Positions 1 to 9,545 of a stretch of DNA of 64,000 nt are shown piece after piece. The stretch is from Sphingobacterium gobiense (lineage in GTDB: Bacteria; Bacteroidota; Bacteroidia; Sphingobacteriales; Sphingobacteriaceae): the NCBI RefSeq assembly GCF_002980575.1, contig NZ_PVBS01000002.1, forward strand, positions 1,364,001 through 1,428,000, given 5' to 3'. Within the stretch, counting starts at the first letter, position 1. Each line of letters opens with the position of its first letter. The notes beneath the pieces are model-generated. The model did not search any database and was not told the origin of the DNA. It was given only the letters and a program-made list of their open reading frames with translations. A program made the translations under genes and the position numbers.

Positions 1-219
1 GGAGATCTTTTAGTTGTACATGAACATTTTGCACAAGCCGTGATGATGGATGATGAGCGGACTTTCACTTTGATTGACGACCCATTGCAAGAGGGAAGTG
101 TGGAGGATATCACGAGTACGATTGCATGGGAGGTTATGGTTAAAAATGGTCGCGTGCTATTCTTGAAAGATAACGACGAATTGGATGTTGGCGATATTGC
201 TTTAAAGGTTCGATACTAA
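1..219 (+). CDS. C-terminal end of a baeRF-like protein (partial)
   Basis: Frame 1 is open from the first base to a TAA at 217-219 and gives 72 residues ending in KVRY. Its pattern (an AW segment, then NGRVLF, a short acidic stretch, then IALKVRY) resembles the C-terminus of the bacterial release-factor-1-like (baeRF) proteins of Bacteroidota, whose last strand usually reads IAxxLRY. These proteins are thought to act at ribosomes, some as hibernation factors. The start lies outside the window, so length and catalytic motifs cannot be judged. The family call rests on this tail only. Confidence 0.45.
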   Translation, partial: GDLLVVHEHFAQAVMMDDERTFTLIDDPLQEGSVEDITSTIAWEVMVKNGRVLFLKDNDELDVGDIALKVRY

Positions 220-258
220 TCGCAAACAAAAGACTCAAAATTCAACATCATAAATATT

Positions 259-1281
259 ATGGAAGAAATTGCGGAAAAGAAAATCAAAGAAGTACACCGA
301 GATAAACAGTCAACCTATATACCGCCGAAGCGTTGCATCCAAGAAAATTTTTATAGTGATATAATCGATGGCTTAAGCTATAATCCAAAGAAGTTACCCT
401 CAAAATATTTCTACGATGAGAAGGGTGACCAGCTCTTCCAGCAAATTATGTCCATGCCCGAATATTACCTTACCCGATGTGAATTGGATATATTCAGTAA
501 CAAAACTTCTGAACTGGCCACTGGCATCATTTCCGACAGCGAACAACCATTTGATCTCATCGAGCTTGGTGCTGGTGATGCCATGAAATCATCTTTCCTC
601 CTAAAATATCTTGTCAGGGAGGATATGGATTTTAGATATATACCGATTGATATATCAGGTAACATACTGTCCATACTGAACGACAACCTTAGAAAAGATA
701 TCCCTGATTTGGATATTGTCCCCCTTGAAGGGGAATATTTTGACATGCTCGAAAAAGCTAATTCCCTCTCCAAAAGGAAAAAAATAGTATTGCTTTTGGG
801 AAGTAACATAGGCAATATGGAGCGGGATGAAATACATGATTTCTTTAAACAACTTAATGCCAAGTTGAATAAAGGAGATATCATTGTAATCGGCTTTGAC
901 CTTAAGAAAAACCCATCTATTATCTTGAACGCCTATAACGATAGGACAGGGATTACAGCAGCCTTTAACCTCAATCTACTTACACGCATCAACCGGGAGC
1001 TGGGGGCAGATTTTGATCTGCGGCAATTTCAGCATTACCAAAACTACGATCCTATCAGTGGAGCATGCAGAAGCTATCTTGTTAGTCTAAAAGACCAAAA
1101 GGTGACTTTTGGCAACCAGACAATCAATTTTAGAGAAAATGAACCTATTGAGATGGAAATATCACAGAAATTTTCGTTACCCGAAATCGAACACTTTGCT
1201 CAATATGCTGGTTTCGACACGATAACCAAAATTACCGATGCCCAAAAATGGTTTGTAGACGCGGTTTGGCAAGTAAAATAA
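259..1281 (+). CDS. egtD: L-histidine N-alpha-methyltransferase (EgtD)
   Basis: Predicted cytosolic SAM-dependent enzyme that trimethylates the alpha-amino group of histidine to hercynine, the first step of ergothioneine synthesis. The 340-residue length fits EgtD (about 320-340). Visible family landmarks are the N-terminal SKYFYDEKGDQLF block, the SMPEYYLTRCE segment that holds substrate-binding tyrosines, the SAM motif ELGAGDAMKS near residue 102, PIDIS, LLLGSNIGN, and the closing QKWFVDAVW. It lies 39 bp after the preceding gene and 22 bp before egtB, so egtD-egtB form an operon. No egtA, egtC or egtE is visible nearby, which suits an EgtB that uses cysteine directly or partner genes elsewhere. 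Confidence 0.93.
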   Translation: MEEIAEKKIKEVHRDKQSTYIPPKRCIQENFYSDIIDGLSYNPKKLPSKYFYDEKGDQLFQQIMSMPEYYLTRCELDIFSNKTSELATGIISDSEQPFDLIELGAGDAMKSSFLLKYLVREDMDFRYIPIDISGNILSILNDNLRKDIPDLDIVPLEGEYFDMLEKANSLSKRKKIVLLLGSNIGNMERDEIHDFFKQLNAKLNKGDIIVIGFDLKKNPSIILNAYNDRTGITAAFNLNLLTRINRELGADFDLRQFQHYQNYDPISGACRSYLVSLKDQKVTFGNQTINFRENEPIEMEISQKFSLPEIEHFAQYAGFDTITKITDAQKWFVDAVWQVK

Positions 1282-1303
1282 ATTACGTACAGAAACAATA
1301 GTA

Positions 1304-2476
1304 ATGCATACGACAGATTACGTCAAAGAACTACAATCAAAATACATCGATATCCGGAATCATACGGTACAGATATGCAAACCACTTGAAATTGAAGACT
1401 ACGTCGTACAACCCATAGTCGATGTCAGTCCTCCAAAGTGGCATTTAGGCCATACAACCTGGTTTTTCGAGACCTTTATTCTTTTGCCATTCATGCCCGG
1501 TTATTCCGTGTTTAATGAGCAATACAACTTTGTGTTCAATAGCTATTATGAAACTATTGGCGCGAGAGTCATTCGTACAGATCGCGGTAACCTAAGCCGC
1601 CCCTCGGTTGCGGATGTTTACCGCTATAGGGAGTATGTAGATCGCCAAATGCAGGCATTTCTTCGAAGTGATTTTCTGACGGAAAGTATACTACCCTTGA
1701 TCGAACTTGGCCTTAATCACGAACAGCAGCATCAGGAGTTGTTGCTGACAGATATCAAATACATACTAGGACATAACCCACTTTTTCCGGCTTACACCAA
1801 AGATACGCTACCTGTCAAAGAAGAAGCTGAGGAATACAGCATGATTAAAATTCCCCAAGGAATCTATGAAATAGGATTCGATAAAGCAGGGTTTTGTTTT
1901 GATAATGAGCTCGGGCGGCATAAAGTCTATCTCCATGATTTTGAAATATCCAATAGCCTTGTCACAAATGGTGAATACTTGCAATTTATAGAAGAAGATG
2001 CCTATAATGATTTTAGGTATTGGCATGCGGAGGGCTGGGACTGGGTAAAACAGATTACTGCGAAAGCTCCTTTGTACTGGTATCTGATTGATGGTAGTTG
2101 GATGCAATATGGATGGAATGGTTTACAAGAAATTAATACGCAGGAAGCTGTCTGCCACGTTAATTTTTATGAGGCATCAGCGTATGCAACATGGAAGGGG
2201 TTGCGTTTACCGACCGAAGCGGAATGGGAAATAGCGTCAGAGAAATTCAATTGGGGACAACGGTGGGAATGGACAGGAAGTGCGTACTTACCTTATCCGG
2301 GGTTTAAAAAAGAAGCTGGTGCTGTTGGTGAATACAACGGAAAGTTCATGATTAACCAAATGGTACTAAGAGGGGCTTCGGTTGCAACCTCCAAAGGACA
2401 TAGCCGCAATACCTACCGAAATTTTTTTCACGCTAGTTTACGCTGGCAGTTTACAGGTATCAGGCTTGCACGATAA
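1304..2476 (+). CDS. egtB: Hercynine oxygenase / sulfoxide synthase EgtB
   Basis: Predicted non-haem iron enzyme joining hercynine and a thiol (gamma-glutamylcysteine or cysteine) with O2 to form the sulfoxide precursor of ergothioneine. Residues about 10-155 are a DinB_2-type four-helix domain with the iron histidines in WHLGHTTW and in NHEQQHQE (HxxxHxE). Residues about 185-390 are an FGE-sulfatase/C-type-lectin-like domain with the family ending LRWQFTGIRLAR. The length of 390 is shorter than OvoA, which carries a C-terminal methyltransferase; that role is filled here by the separate egtD upstream. Thiol preference cannot be decided by eye. Confidence 0.92.
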   Translation: MHTTDYVKELQSKYIDIRNHTVQICKPLEIEDYVVQPIVDVSPPKWHLGHTTWFFETFILLPFMPGYSVFNEQYNFVFNSYYETIGARVIRTDRGNLSRPSVADVYRYREYVDRQMQAFLRSDFLTESILPLIELGLNHEQQHQELLLTDIKYILGHNPLFPAYTKDTLPVKEEAEEYSMIKIPQGIYEIGFDKAGFCFDNELGRHKVYLHDFEISNSLVTNGEYLQFIEEDAYNDFRYWHAEGWDWVKQITAKAPLYWYLIDGSWMQYGWNGLQEINTQEAVCHVNFYEASAYATWKGLRLPTEAEWEIASEKFNWGQRWEWTGSAYLPYPGFKKEAGAVGEYNGKFMINQMVLRGASVATSKGHSRNTYRNFFHASLRWQFTGIRLAR

Positions 2477-2535
2477 TATCGTTTTTGTGATATGATTACG
2501 ATGAACCTGACTATGCAGTATTTTATAGAATAACC

Positions 2536-3411
2536 ATGAAGAGACAAATAGTTAATAAAACAGTTTACGTAAATGGGGTAGCGATTTTCTACCGAGAAGC
2601 GGGCGATCCAAAAAATCCAACAGTTCTTTTATTACACGGCTTTCCAACGTCGTCGTTAATGTTTAAGAATTTAATGACGGCACTCTCTGATAAGTTTCAC
2701 TTTATTGCACCTGACTATCCGGGTTTTGGCTTTAGCGACTTTCCATCGGTAAAGGAGTTCGACTACTCATTTGAAAACATTGCTTTGTATATTAACGAGT
2801 TTACGGAAGTAATTATGCTGGAATCATTTTCCATCTACTTCCACGATTATGGAAGTTATATTGGTATGCGACTTTGTCTAAAAAATCCCAATAAAATTGA
2901 TTCAATTATTGTACAGAATGGGAATAACTATTTTGAAGGACATGGTCCTAATTGGAATGAGACTAAAGCCTATTGGGAAAATCCTACCGAAGAAAAAAAG
3001 AAAAAAGTATATGCCTTCCTAAGCGCGGAAGGAACGAAAGAACAGTATTTTGCAGGAGTTCCAGAAAATCTCAAACAAAACATTAGCCCGGAGAGTTGGA
3101 TCATTGATTGGGAACGACTTAACAGACCACAAAACCTAGACATGCAGTTTAAGCTTAACTGTACGTATCCAACCAACTTTGAACTATTTTCTGCTATTCA
3201 AGAGTATTTTCGCAAATACCAGCCACCTGCTCTTATAATCTGGGGTAAGTATGATGTATATTTTGATGTGGCGGAAGCAAATTGCTATAAAAGAGACCTG
3301 GAACAGGCTGAGGTTCACATCTTAGAGGGTGGACATATGTTGTTAGAAACAAATTTCGACGAAGTGGTGGAATTGATAGACAATTTTTTTACGAAACGAT
3401 TGGCAGAGTAA
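2536..3411 (+). CDS. Alpha/beta hydrolase, haloalkane dehalogenase/epoxide hydrolase-like
   Basis: A 291-residue alpha/beta-hydrolase-fold enzyme, probably cytosolic (no signal peptide). The oxyanion motif HGFP is at residues 34-37. The nucleophile elbow reads FHDYGSYIG, with Asp104 in the nucleophile position, as in haloalkane dehalogenases and epoxide hydrolases rather than the Ser of esterases. The acid lies in WGKYDVYFD and the base in GGHMLLE. The VQNGN segment after the nucleophile is typical of a broad, mostly uncharacterised hydrolase subfamily. It lies 59 bp after egtB on the same strand; co-transcription is possible but no role in ergothioneine metabolism is implied. Substrate unknown. 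Confidence 0.8.
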   Translation: MKRQIVNKTVYVNGVAIFYREAGDPKNPTVLLLHGFPTSSLMFKNLMTALSDKFHFIAPDYPGFGFSDFPSVKEFDYSFENIALYINEFTEVIMLESFSIYFHDYGSYIGMRLCLKNPNKIDSIIVQNGNNYFEGHGPNWNETKAYWENPTEEKKKKVYAFLSAEGTKEQYFAGVPENLKQNISPESWIIDWERLNRPQNLDMQFKLNCTYPTNFELFSAIQEYFRKYQPPALIIWGKYDVYFDVAEANCYKRDLEQAEVHILEGGHMLLETNFDEVVELIDNFFTKRLAE

Positions 3412-3529
3412 CTGGGAGTTCAAAACATTATTGACGGGGACGAGATCGATCATCATTATTAATAAATAATAGTACATCTATTTTAGATATATTGGTTTTT
3501 TACTATATTCACACCAAAATAGCCTAAAT

Positions 3530-5506
3530 ATGATGCACAGATTCTTTGCTCTCATTTTGATTTATCAAGTGTGTTTCTCCAATACGCATGCCCAAACGAA
3601 TGAACTACCACCGATTTCTTTTCGTGATTTTAATATACCCGATTCTCCAATAATCGATTCGGCCTCTCATGCAATAGTTATAATAGAAAAAGGAAGGTCG
3701 GACATACAGGTGGACGAAGGGGAGAGGGAGCTGCAGGTCATACACCGCTATGGTATCCGGATTAAGATTTTGGATAAGGAAGGTTTTGACAAAGCCAACT
3801 ACGTTATTCCGTTGTATAAAATCGGTAATAAATTTGAGAGCGCGAGTCATATTCGCGGATATACACATTATATAGATGGGAAGATACATACTGTCGAGAT
3901 GGAGAAAGGAGCTGTTTTTCATGAGAAAGTGAACGAATTTGTAAACTTAAGCAAATTCACTTTACCCAACATTACGGAAAATTGTATTATCGATATCGAA
4001 TACGAGATACGATCACCCGATATCTTTAATTACCGAACTTGGAAATATCAAGACGATATACCTAAACTTTATAGCGAATATACGGCGATAATTCCGGCCG
4101 TCTATAATTACAATGTAACATTGAATGGTTTCTACAAATTAACAGACCAAAAATCAAGGCTGTTAAAAGATTATTTTTTACTGAATGGTCGTCGGTTTGA
4201 TTGTTCGCAGTTAACCTATATTATGAAAGATATTCCCGCATTCCATGAGGAAAGCTATATGTTGGCGCCGAAAAACTATAAATCGGCAATCAACTTCGAG
4301 CTCATGCAGTATTATATGACGAATGGAGGACGAGCGGACCTAACCAAAGAATGGAAAGACGTGGACAGGGAGCTGTTGAGTAACCGTTCGTTCGGCGGCC
4401 AGATTAATCGAGAGAATAATTTCAAACGGATTTTGCCCGAAATATACGCAGAAGGCGATTCCGAAGAAGATAAGGCTCGTAAAATATACAGCTATATCAA
4501 AAGGCAGATTAAGTGGAATAAGGTATACGGGAAATATAGTCAATTTGGAGTAAAAGAAGCATTAGAAAAAAGAAACGGCAATATTGGCGATATTAATCTC
4601 GCATTGATTTCCGCCTGTAGCGCCGCGGGAATTGAGGCATACCCCGTGTTGGTATCTACTCGGGAAAATGGACTTCCTAAAACGATACATCCAGTTATTT
4701 CCGATTTCAACTATCTTGTCGCCCAGGTTCGAGTGCATGGTAAGAGCTATTTTCTGGACGCATCGGAAGAAAATCTGCCATTCGGTCTTTTACCACTGCG
4801 ATGTATTAACGGAAATGGCCGTATTATCTATTCGAAAAAATCTTCCGAATGGATAAAGCTTGAGAACGCGATTAAAGCCTCTACGCATTTTGATATCGCC
4901 GGAAAGATAGATGATGCAGGTCAATTCAAAGGAACGATCCGTATGATCTATGAAGGATTGGACGCGTTGAACCGTAGAAACTATATTCGGGGATTTTCAT
5001 CTTTGGATGCCTATATAGAGGAGCGGATGAATAATTCCGCCAGTATCAAAATTGAGGAGGGTACAATTTATCAACTGGACAGTCTGGACAATAATCTTGT
5101 CGAAAGCTACGAAATTAGTATGGATTTCTCTGATAACCTACGAGGAACAAGTTTTGTTTTCAATCCTATATTGATTAATAAAATGACAAAAAACCCTTTC
5201 AATTTGGAGGAAAGAAACTATCCGGTAGACCTCGGTTCCAGACAGAAAGAATTATACACCATTTCAGTCCAATTACCAGAAGGCTACCATGTCGAGCGGC
5301 AACCGAAGAATACCGCTTTGACGCTGCCAGAAGCTGCAGCAAGGTACACCTTCCAGTCACATTATGGAGCGGATACGCTAATACTTAAGCAGGAGTTGAG
5401 TCTGAATAAAGCAATTTATGAGGTCGATGAATATTTTCATCTTAAAGAGTTTTACTCGAGAATAATCCAACACCAAAAAGTAGATTTTGCATTCACCAAA
5501 AAGTAG
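3530..5506 (+). CDS. Secreted DUF3857/transglutaminase-like protein, degenerate
   Basis: A 658-residue exported protein: signal peptide about 1-21 (ends THAQ), DUF3857 domain roughly 40-240, transglutaminase-like domain about 310-420, then a beta-rich C-terminal region. In the transglutaminase core the segment reads RNGNIGDINLAL. The position matching Cys330 of the next gene product is Ile355, so no thiol nucleophile is seen; a similar cysteine-less sequence is, as I recall, common in one branch of this Bacteroidota family. It is followed after 3 bp by a paralogue, so the two are surely co-transcribed. Function unknown; a binding or scaffold role is more likely than catalysis. Confidence 0.8.
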   Translation: MMHRFFALILIYQVCFSNTHAQTNELPPISFRDFNIPDSPIIDSASHAIVIIEKGRSDIQVDEGERELQVIHRYGIRIKILDKEGFDKANYVIPLYKIGNKFESASHIRGYTHYIDGKIHTVEMEKGAVFHEKVNEFVNLSKFTLPNITENCIIDIEYEIRSPDIFNYRTWKYQDDIPKLYSEYTAIIPAVYNYNVTLNGFYKLTDQKSRLLKDYFLLNGRRFDCSQLTYIMKDIPAFHEESYMLAPKNYKSAINFELMQYYMTNGGRADLTKEWKDVDRELLSNRSFGGQINRENNFKRILPEIYAEGDSEEDKARKIYSYIKRQIKWNKVYGKYSQFGVKEALEKRNGNIGDINLALISACSAAGIEAYPVLVSTRENGLPKTIHPVISDFNYLVAQVRVHGKSYFLDASEENLPFGLLPLRCINGNGRIIYSKKSSEWIKLENAIKASTHFDIAGKIDDAGQFKGTIRMIYEGLDALNRRNYIRGFSSLDAYIEERMNNSASIKIEEGTIYQLDSLDNNLVESYEISMDFSDNLRGTSFVFNPILINKMTKNPFNLEERNYPVDLGSRQKELYTISVQLPEGYHVERQPKNTALTLPEAAARYTFQSHYGADTLILKQELSLNKAIYEVDEYFHLKEFYSRIIQHQKVDFAFTKK

Positions 5507-5509
5507 ACT

Positions 5510-7435
5510 ATGACAAGGAAATTATGGTTAATTCTGATCTTCACCAGTGTCATTCACGTATATTTAAAGGGGCAAATCATATATGCCGTGGACGTCATGA
5601 GTGATCACTTAAAAGAACGGGCAGACGCAACGGTTAGAAACGAATGCCTGGAAGTTGATATGAAAAGTGCTAACGATGTCACCATCCGGATAACTCGCGC
5701 GGTGACTGTCCATAATAAGAATGGAGAGGCGCACGGAGCTATCGAATTATATTATAATAAATCAAGAAAGATACGAAGTGTAAAAGGGGAAATATTTAAT
5801 GAATTTGGTATTTCTATTGGAAAATTCTCATTGAAGGATTTTCGGGATAGGAGTGCTTCCGGCCAAAGTAATCTATATGATGACACTCGGATGAAAAATT
5901 ATAATCCAGCGGTATATAACTATCCTTATACCATTGCTTACAGCGTAGAAATTAAGGAGAATCAAAATCTGTTAATTCCGTCATGGGCACCGGACTATGA
6001 TTACGACGTGGCTATTGAACAGAGTAGCTATGTCTTTACGTGTCGTCCGACCGATAAAATTCGTATACATCAACAAACTTATAAAGGGGATGCGATCGTG
6101 GAGGAGACCGCTAAGTCAAGAATATACAGGTGGGAGTTAAAAGATATAAAAGCACGGCGTTCTGAACCCTATAGCCCGCCCCGTCACCACTATGCTACAC
6201 ATGTTAGAATCGTTCCGGAAAATTTTCAGTACTTTAAGAAAACAGGTCATTTCAAGGACTGGCAGGAACTTGGAAAATGGAATTATGATTATCTGCTGGC
6301 AGATAAACGTGCACTTCCAGAAGCGACTGTTCGGCATGTACAGGAACTGACGAAGGACATGGAATCACCCAAAGAGAAAGCGAAAGCATTATATAAATAT
6401 ATGCAGGATAAAACCCGATACATCAGTATACAAGTGGGGATAGGCGGAATTGAACCGTTTCCGGCCGAAACGGTCGACAAGCTGGGGTATGGTGATTGTA
6501 AAGCGTTGGTCAATTATATGCAGAGTTTATTAGACATTGTAGCTATTCCATCTTATTATTGCGTTGTAGAGGCGGGTTCATATAAGAGAGACATTACGGC
6601 CGATTTTGCCAATGTTTCTGATGGGAATCATATTATCCTATGCATACCTTTTGAAAACGACACGACTTGGCTGGAATGCACCAATCAGAAAATCCCTTTT
6701 GGATATTTAAGTAATTTTACGGATGATCGGCTTGTCCTCGCCTGCTCGGCTGATGGCGGAAAAATACTCCGTACACCTAAATTCAGCGATACCGAAAGTT
6801 TACAATATCGGGAAGGCCACTTTAAGATACTGGCAGACGGCTCACTTGAAGGGGTTTTAACGACTACATTTAAAGGTGGGCAGTTTGATAACCATTATTA
6901 CAACACTTTTTTAAATCAACAGGACCAAACACAAAACATCAGGAAATGGTATGATGTCGATAATATCAGCGTCCGGAAGATTGATTACGAAATGATTTCA
7001 GAAGATAAGGATTCGATTGCGTTTCGTGAAACCCTAGACCTCACTATAAAAAGCCATGTGGTAAGGTCGGATGCGTACGCCATTTTACATAACAATATAT
7101 TTAATCAAGCACAACCCATACCTGCGACACGAAACCGAACCAATGATTTGTATATTAACCGTGGCTATACGGATATCGACGTTATACACTATACGCTCCC
7201 GGAAGATATCGGTACATCCGCCATACCCGTTAACAAACGGTTGGAAACCGAAATGGGCGTATACGAGTTACGTATTTCGATATCAAATGGTGTATTGACT
7301 AGTTATCGCATGATTCAATTACGGGAGGGAATCTATCCTAAGGAGAAATATGCAACGTTTCATGAATTTATGACGGAGGTATATGGTTTGGATAGAGGAA
7401 AATATAATCTATCTATCGAAAAAGAGGCTATTTAA
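5510..7435 (+). CDS. Secreted DUF3857/transglutaminase-like protein with catalytic Cys
   Basis: A 641-residue paralogue of the preceding product with a signal peptide (about 1-21), a DUF3857 domain (about 50-240) and a transglutaminase-like domain (about 285-400). Here the nucleophile motif GYGDCKAL is intact, with Cys330, followed by a candidate His in DGNHIIL and an acidic WLE segment about 30-40 residues on, so the Cys-His-Asp-type triad can be present. The family may act as a protease or amidase in the periplasm or at the surface; the substrate is not known. The 3-bp spacing to the cysteine-less paralogue suggests a two-protein unit. It converges on the minus-strand gene at 7457. Confidence 0.8.
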   Translation: MTRKLWLILIFTSVIHVYLKGQIIYAVDVMSDHLKERADATVRNECLEVDMKSANDVTIRITRAVTVHNKNGEAHGAIELYYNKSRKIRSVKGEIFNEFGISIGKFSLKDFRDRSASGQSNLYDDTRMKNYNPAVYNYPYTIAYSVEIKENQNLLIPSWAPDYDYDVAIEQSSYVFTCRPTDKIRIHQQTYKGDAIVEETAKSRIYRWELKDIKARRSEPYSPPRHHYATHVRIVPENFQYFKKTGHFKDWQELGKWNYDYLLADKRALPEATVRHVQELTKDMESPKEKAKALYKYMQDKTRYISIQVGIGGIEPFPAETVDKLGYGDCKALVNYMQSLLDIVAIPSYYCVVEAGSYKRDITADFANVSDGNHIILCIPFENDTTWLECTNQKIPFGYLSNFTDDRLVLACSADGGKILRTPKFSDTESLQYREGHFKILADGSLEGVLTTTFKGGQFDNHYYNTFLNQQDQTQNIRKWYDVDNISVRKIDYEMISEDKDSIAFRETLDLTIKSHVVRSDAYAILHNNIFNQAQPIPATRNRTNDLYINRGYTDIDVIHYTLPEDIGTSAIPVNKRLETEMGVYELRISISNGVLTSYRMIQLREGIYPKEKYATFHEFMTEVYGLDRGKYNLSIEKEAI

Positions 7436-7456
7436 AGCTTTTCCTTAGTCCTCCAA

Positions 7457-8038
7457 TCATTCTACATTCGTCAGTGGAATAGACTGTTCCAGCTTCACCG
7501 ATTCCATAGTTGTTGAATCGCTCAACACTTGATTGAACCATTCCTGGGATCGCTTTGTACCCGTTCGCTCCATCAGGAAACGTCCAAGCTCGATCACATC
7601 TGTGTTAGCCATGCGTACGGAACCATGCGATTCCGCCTCACCTAATGATTCAAGATCAGTGGTACCGTGTATGGTATAGGGCATTTTGTATATGATACGA
7701 GCCCGCCCCATCGGATTTCCGGACTGACCGGGTCGCTTATAACGCTCATCTTGTGCCCACTCACTATCTGGTGGTGTCCAATCCGGATTCCAGTCGATCT
7801 GGTGTATTTCGAAGTCGCCCTGCGGGGTAGGGTGTCCCTGCTTACCTACCGATATAGCATATCGTTTTATCGTGTCGTCTCCTTCAATTGCATATAATTG
7901 CCGTTGCGATATACTGATCAGCAGTCGAGTATCGGGCAGCTCAGGCGGGGTATCTTTCTTAGTTTCAGAGGTTCTATCCCTACAAGAACTGTAAAAAACT
8001 ACAGCTAAAAACAAAAAAACGTAACGCATAGTGTGCAT
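7457..8038 (-). CDS. YkuD-fold L,D-transpeptidase-like lipoprotein, Cys replaced by Ser
   Basis: A 193-residue predicted lipoprotein (hydrophobic signal then SSC lipobox at about residue 19) with a YkuD catalytic domain: strand LLISISQRQLY, the VGKQGHPTPQGDF block, and YTIHGTTDL supplying the first conserved His. The family nucleophile motif SHGC(V/I)R reads SHGSVRM here; codon 7619-7621 is TCC on the minus strand, giving Ser140 in place of Cys. Canonical enzymes cross-link peptidoglycan or attach lipoproteins through that Cys, so this one is either inactive or uses another chemistry. It lies 58 bp downstream of the tolC-like gene in the same direction and may be in the same operon. Confidence 0.8.
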   Translation of the reverse strand: MHTMRYVFLFLAVVFYSSCRDRTSETKKDTPPELPDTRLLISISQRQLYAIEGDDTIKRYAISVGKQGHPTPQGDFEIHQIDWNPDWTPPDSEWAQDERYKRPGQSGNPMGRARIIYKMPYTIHGTTDLESLGEAESHGSVRMANTDVIELGRFLMERTGTKRSQEWFNQVLSDSTTMESVKLEQSIPLTNVE

Positions 8039-8096
8039 AATTCTGATTTTAATTTTCTAATCTGCAAAAAGCACACCAGAACCTCTCGTGAGGACG

Positions 8097-9545
8097 TTAT
8101 TCTTGATCTGATCGAGGTGACGCAGAGCTATCCTGAGATAAAAAACTCTCATTCAGCCATTTTAGTTGACTGTAAGACCGAACAGCTTTCAATTTTGTTT
8201 CAATCTCTTTCTCTCGAATTTCAATTAGACTATTTTCTCGCGTATTTATCAAGAATAAGGAACTTTCTCCATTACTATATTTTGTCTCTTCGGCGCTTAG
8301 CAACTTTTGTTGGTTTGCTGCTGCCAGTGTCATCGTCTGGAGCTGCTGTTGGTAGTTGACGATATCGTTCTTATAGTTCTCTATCTTTGTCAGTATCTCC
8401 TGTCTCTTAAAATCAATATCTAATTGGTTTTGGGCCAATTTATGACGTGTTATGCGGTAATCGGCGCGCGCCTGTCGGAGAAATATGGGTATCTCAAGTT
8501 TAACGCCATACTGATAGTTGTTGAGAAATAGCGGGAATATATCTGTCTTATAATGTTGTTTATTTAAAAAATTATAGGTGAAATCTATCTTTGGCAACAA
8601 TGCCTGCCGTTTCAGTCTTTGTTCGCTGGTCAAGATATCCTGTTTTTGTAAATACACGCGTAAGGAAGCATGGGCGTCGATCAGTTGCTCTTCCACGTCA
8701 GCTAAGAGCCCAGGATATAAATCGACCAAGTTGTAATCGCTAAGCCGATCTGAGGGGACGGTCCACTCGTTTAGTTTACGTATCTCCTGGTTTTCTGTCC
8801 AAAGAAAAAGTTGTAACTCCTGTGTACTTTTTACAAAATCCAAATAGGCTTGTTGTTCACGTAGTCTATAAGTTTGCAGCTGCGTCAAAGCTTCCGTTGT
8901 GTCAATCGCTGCGCTCTCTCCATATAGATGGGACTTGCGCACCATCTCTATGCGTAGCTGATTGACCTTAGCCGCTTCCGATAATAGCGTAAGGGACTCA
9001 TATGATTTAGCCCATTGCCAGTATACACTTTCTGCTTCCGCGAGAAGAGCGTTGGTAAGCATAACCTGTTCGGCCTGCGTCATTTTTAGCGCAGCCTGAG
9101 CCTGATCAAGTATTGCTCTTTGTTGATTATAAATTAGATTTCGAGCTAACGGCACTGTTACGCCAAACTGATACAAACCGCCTCTTGTATCGCTGTTATT
9201 GAGCTTTTGTCCTTCTATGTGGTTAAAAGATCCTTCGAACGCCACACCATACCAAGTGGGTATCCGCAAATGAACGTTACTCTCCTCGTAATAGTCTACT
9301 TGGTCAATGGTTTTGGTCCCAGTCTTCGCGCTCAATACAGGATCAACTTGCCCTCTTGCCTTCTGTACTTCCGCCCGCGCAATTTCTTGATCCGTCTGAT
9401 AAGATTCCGCCATAGGATGGAAATGCTTAACAATAGTTAGAAATTCAAGCAAGGACAATTGATGATATTGCTGTCCAAGTATGGGCTGGCAGCTAAAGCC
9501 CATTGACAAAAGAAGGATGATTATCCTAGCTATGAATTTCTTCAT
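8097..9545 (-). CDS. TolC-family outer membrane channel
   Basis: A 482-residue outer membrane factor with an N-terminal signal peptide (about 1-24, ending ILGQ) and two repeats rich in long heptad helices, as in TolC/OEP proteins (helices around residues 120-250 and 340-470). It would form the trimeric outer membrane exit duct of the exporter encoded upstream. Its start overlaps the end of the HlyD-like gene by 4 bp (ATGA), showing translational coupling. Gene order in transcription is ABC, adaptor, TolC, the classical type I secretion or multidrug layout. Confidence 0.88.
   Translation of the reverse strand: MKKFIARIIILLLSMGFSCQPILGQQYHQLSLLEFLTIVKHFHPMAESYQTDQEIARAEVQKARGQVDPVLSAKTGTKTIDQVDYYEESNVHLRIPTWYGVAFEGSFNHIEGQKLNNSDTRGGLYQFGVTVPLARNLIYNQQRAILDQAQAALKMTQAEQVMLTNALLAEAESVYWQWAKSYESLTLLSEAAKVNQLRIEMVRKSHLYGESAAIDTTEALTQLQTYRLREQQAYLDFVKSTQELQLFLWTENQEIRKLNEWTVPSDRLSDYNLVDLYPGLLADVEEQLIDAHASLRVYLQKQDILTSEQRLKRQALLPKIDFTYNFLNKQHYKTDIFPLFLNNYQYGVKLEIPIFLRQARADYRITRHKLAQNQLDIDFKRQEILTKIENYKNDIVNYQQQLQTMTLAAANQQKLLSAEETKYSNGESSLFLINTRENSLIEIREKEIETKLKAVRSYSQLKWLNESFLSQDSSASPRSDQE

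Noticed and set aside
8033..8359. A 108-codon plus-strand frame starting at the YkuD gene start.
   Set aside because: Mostly antisense to the tolC-like gene end; no sign of a protein family.
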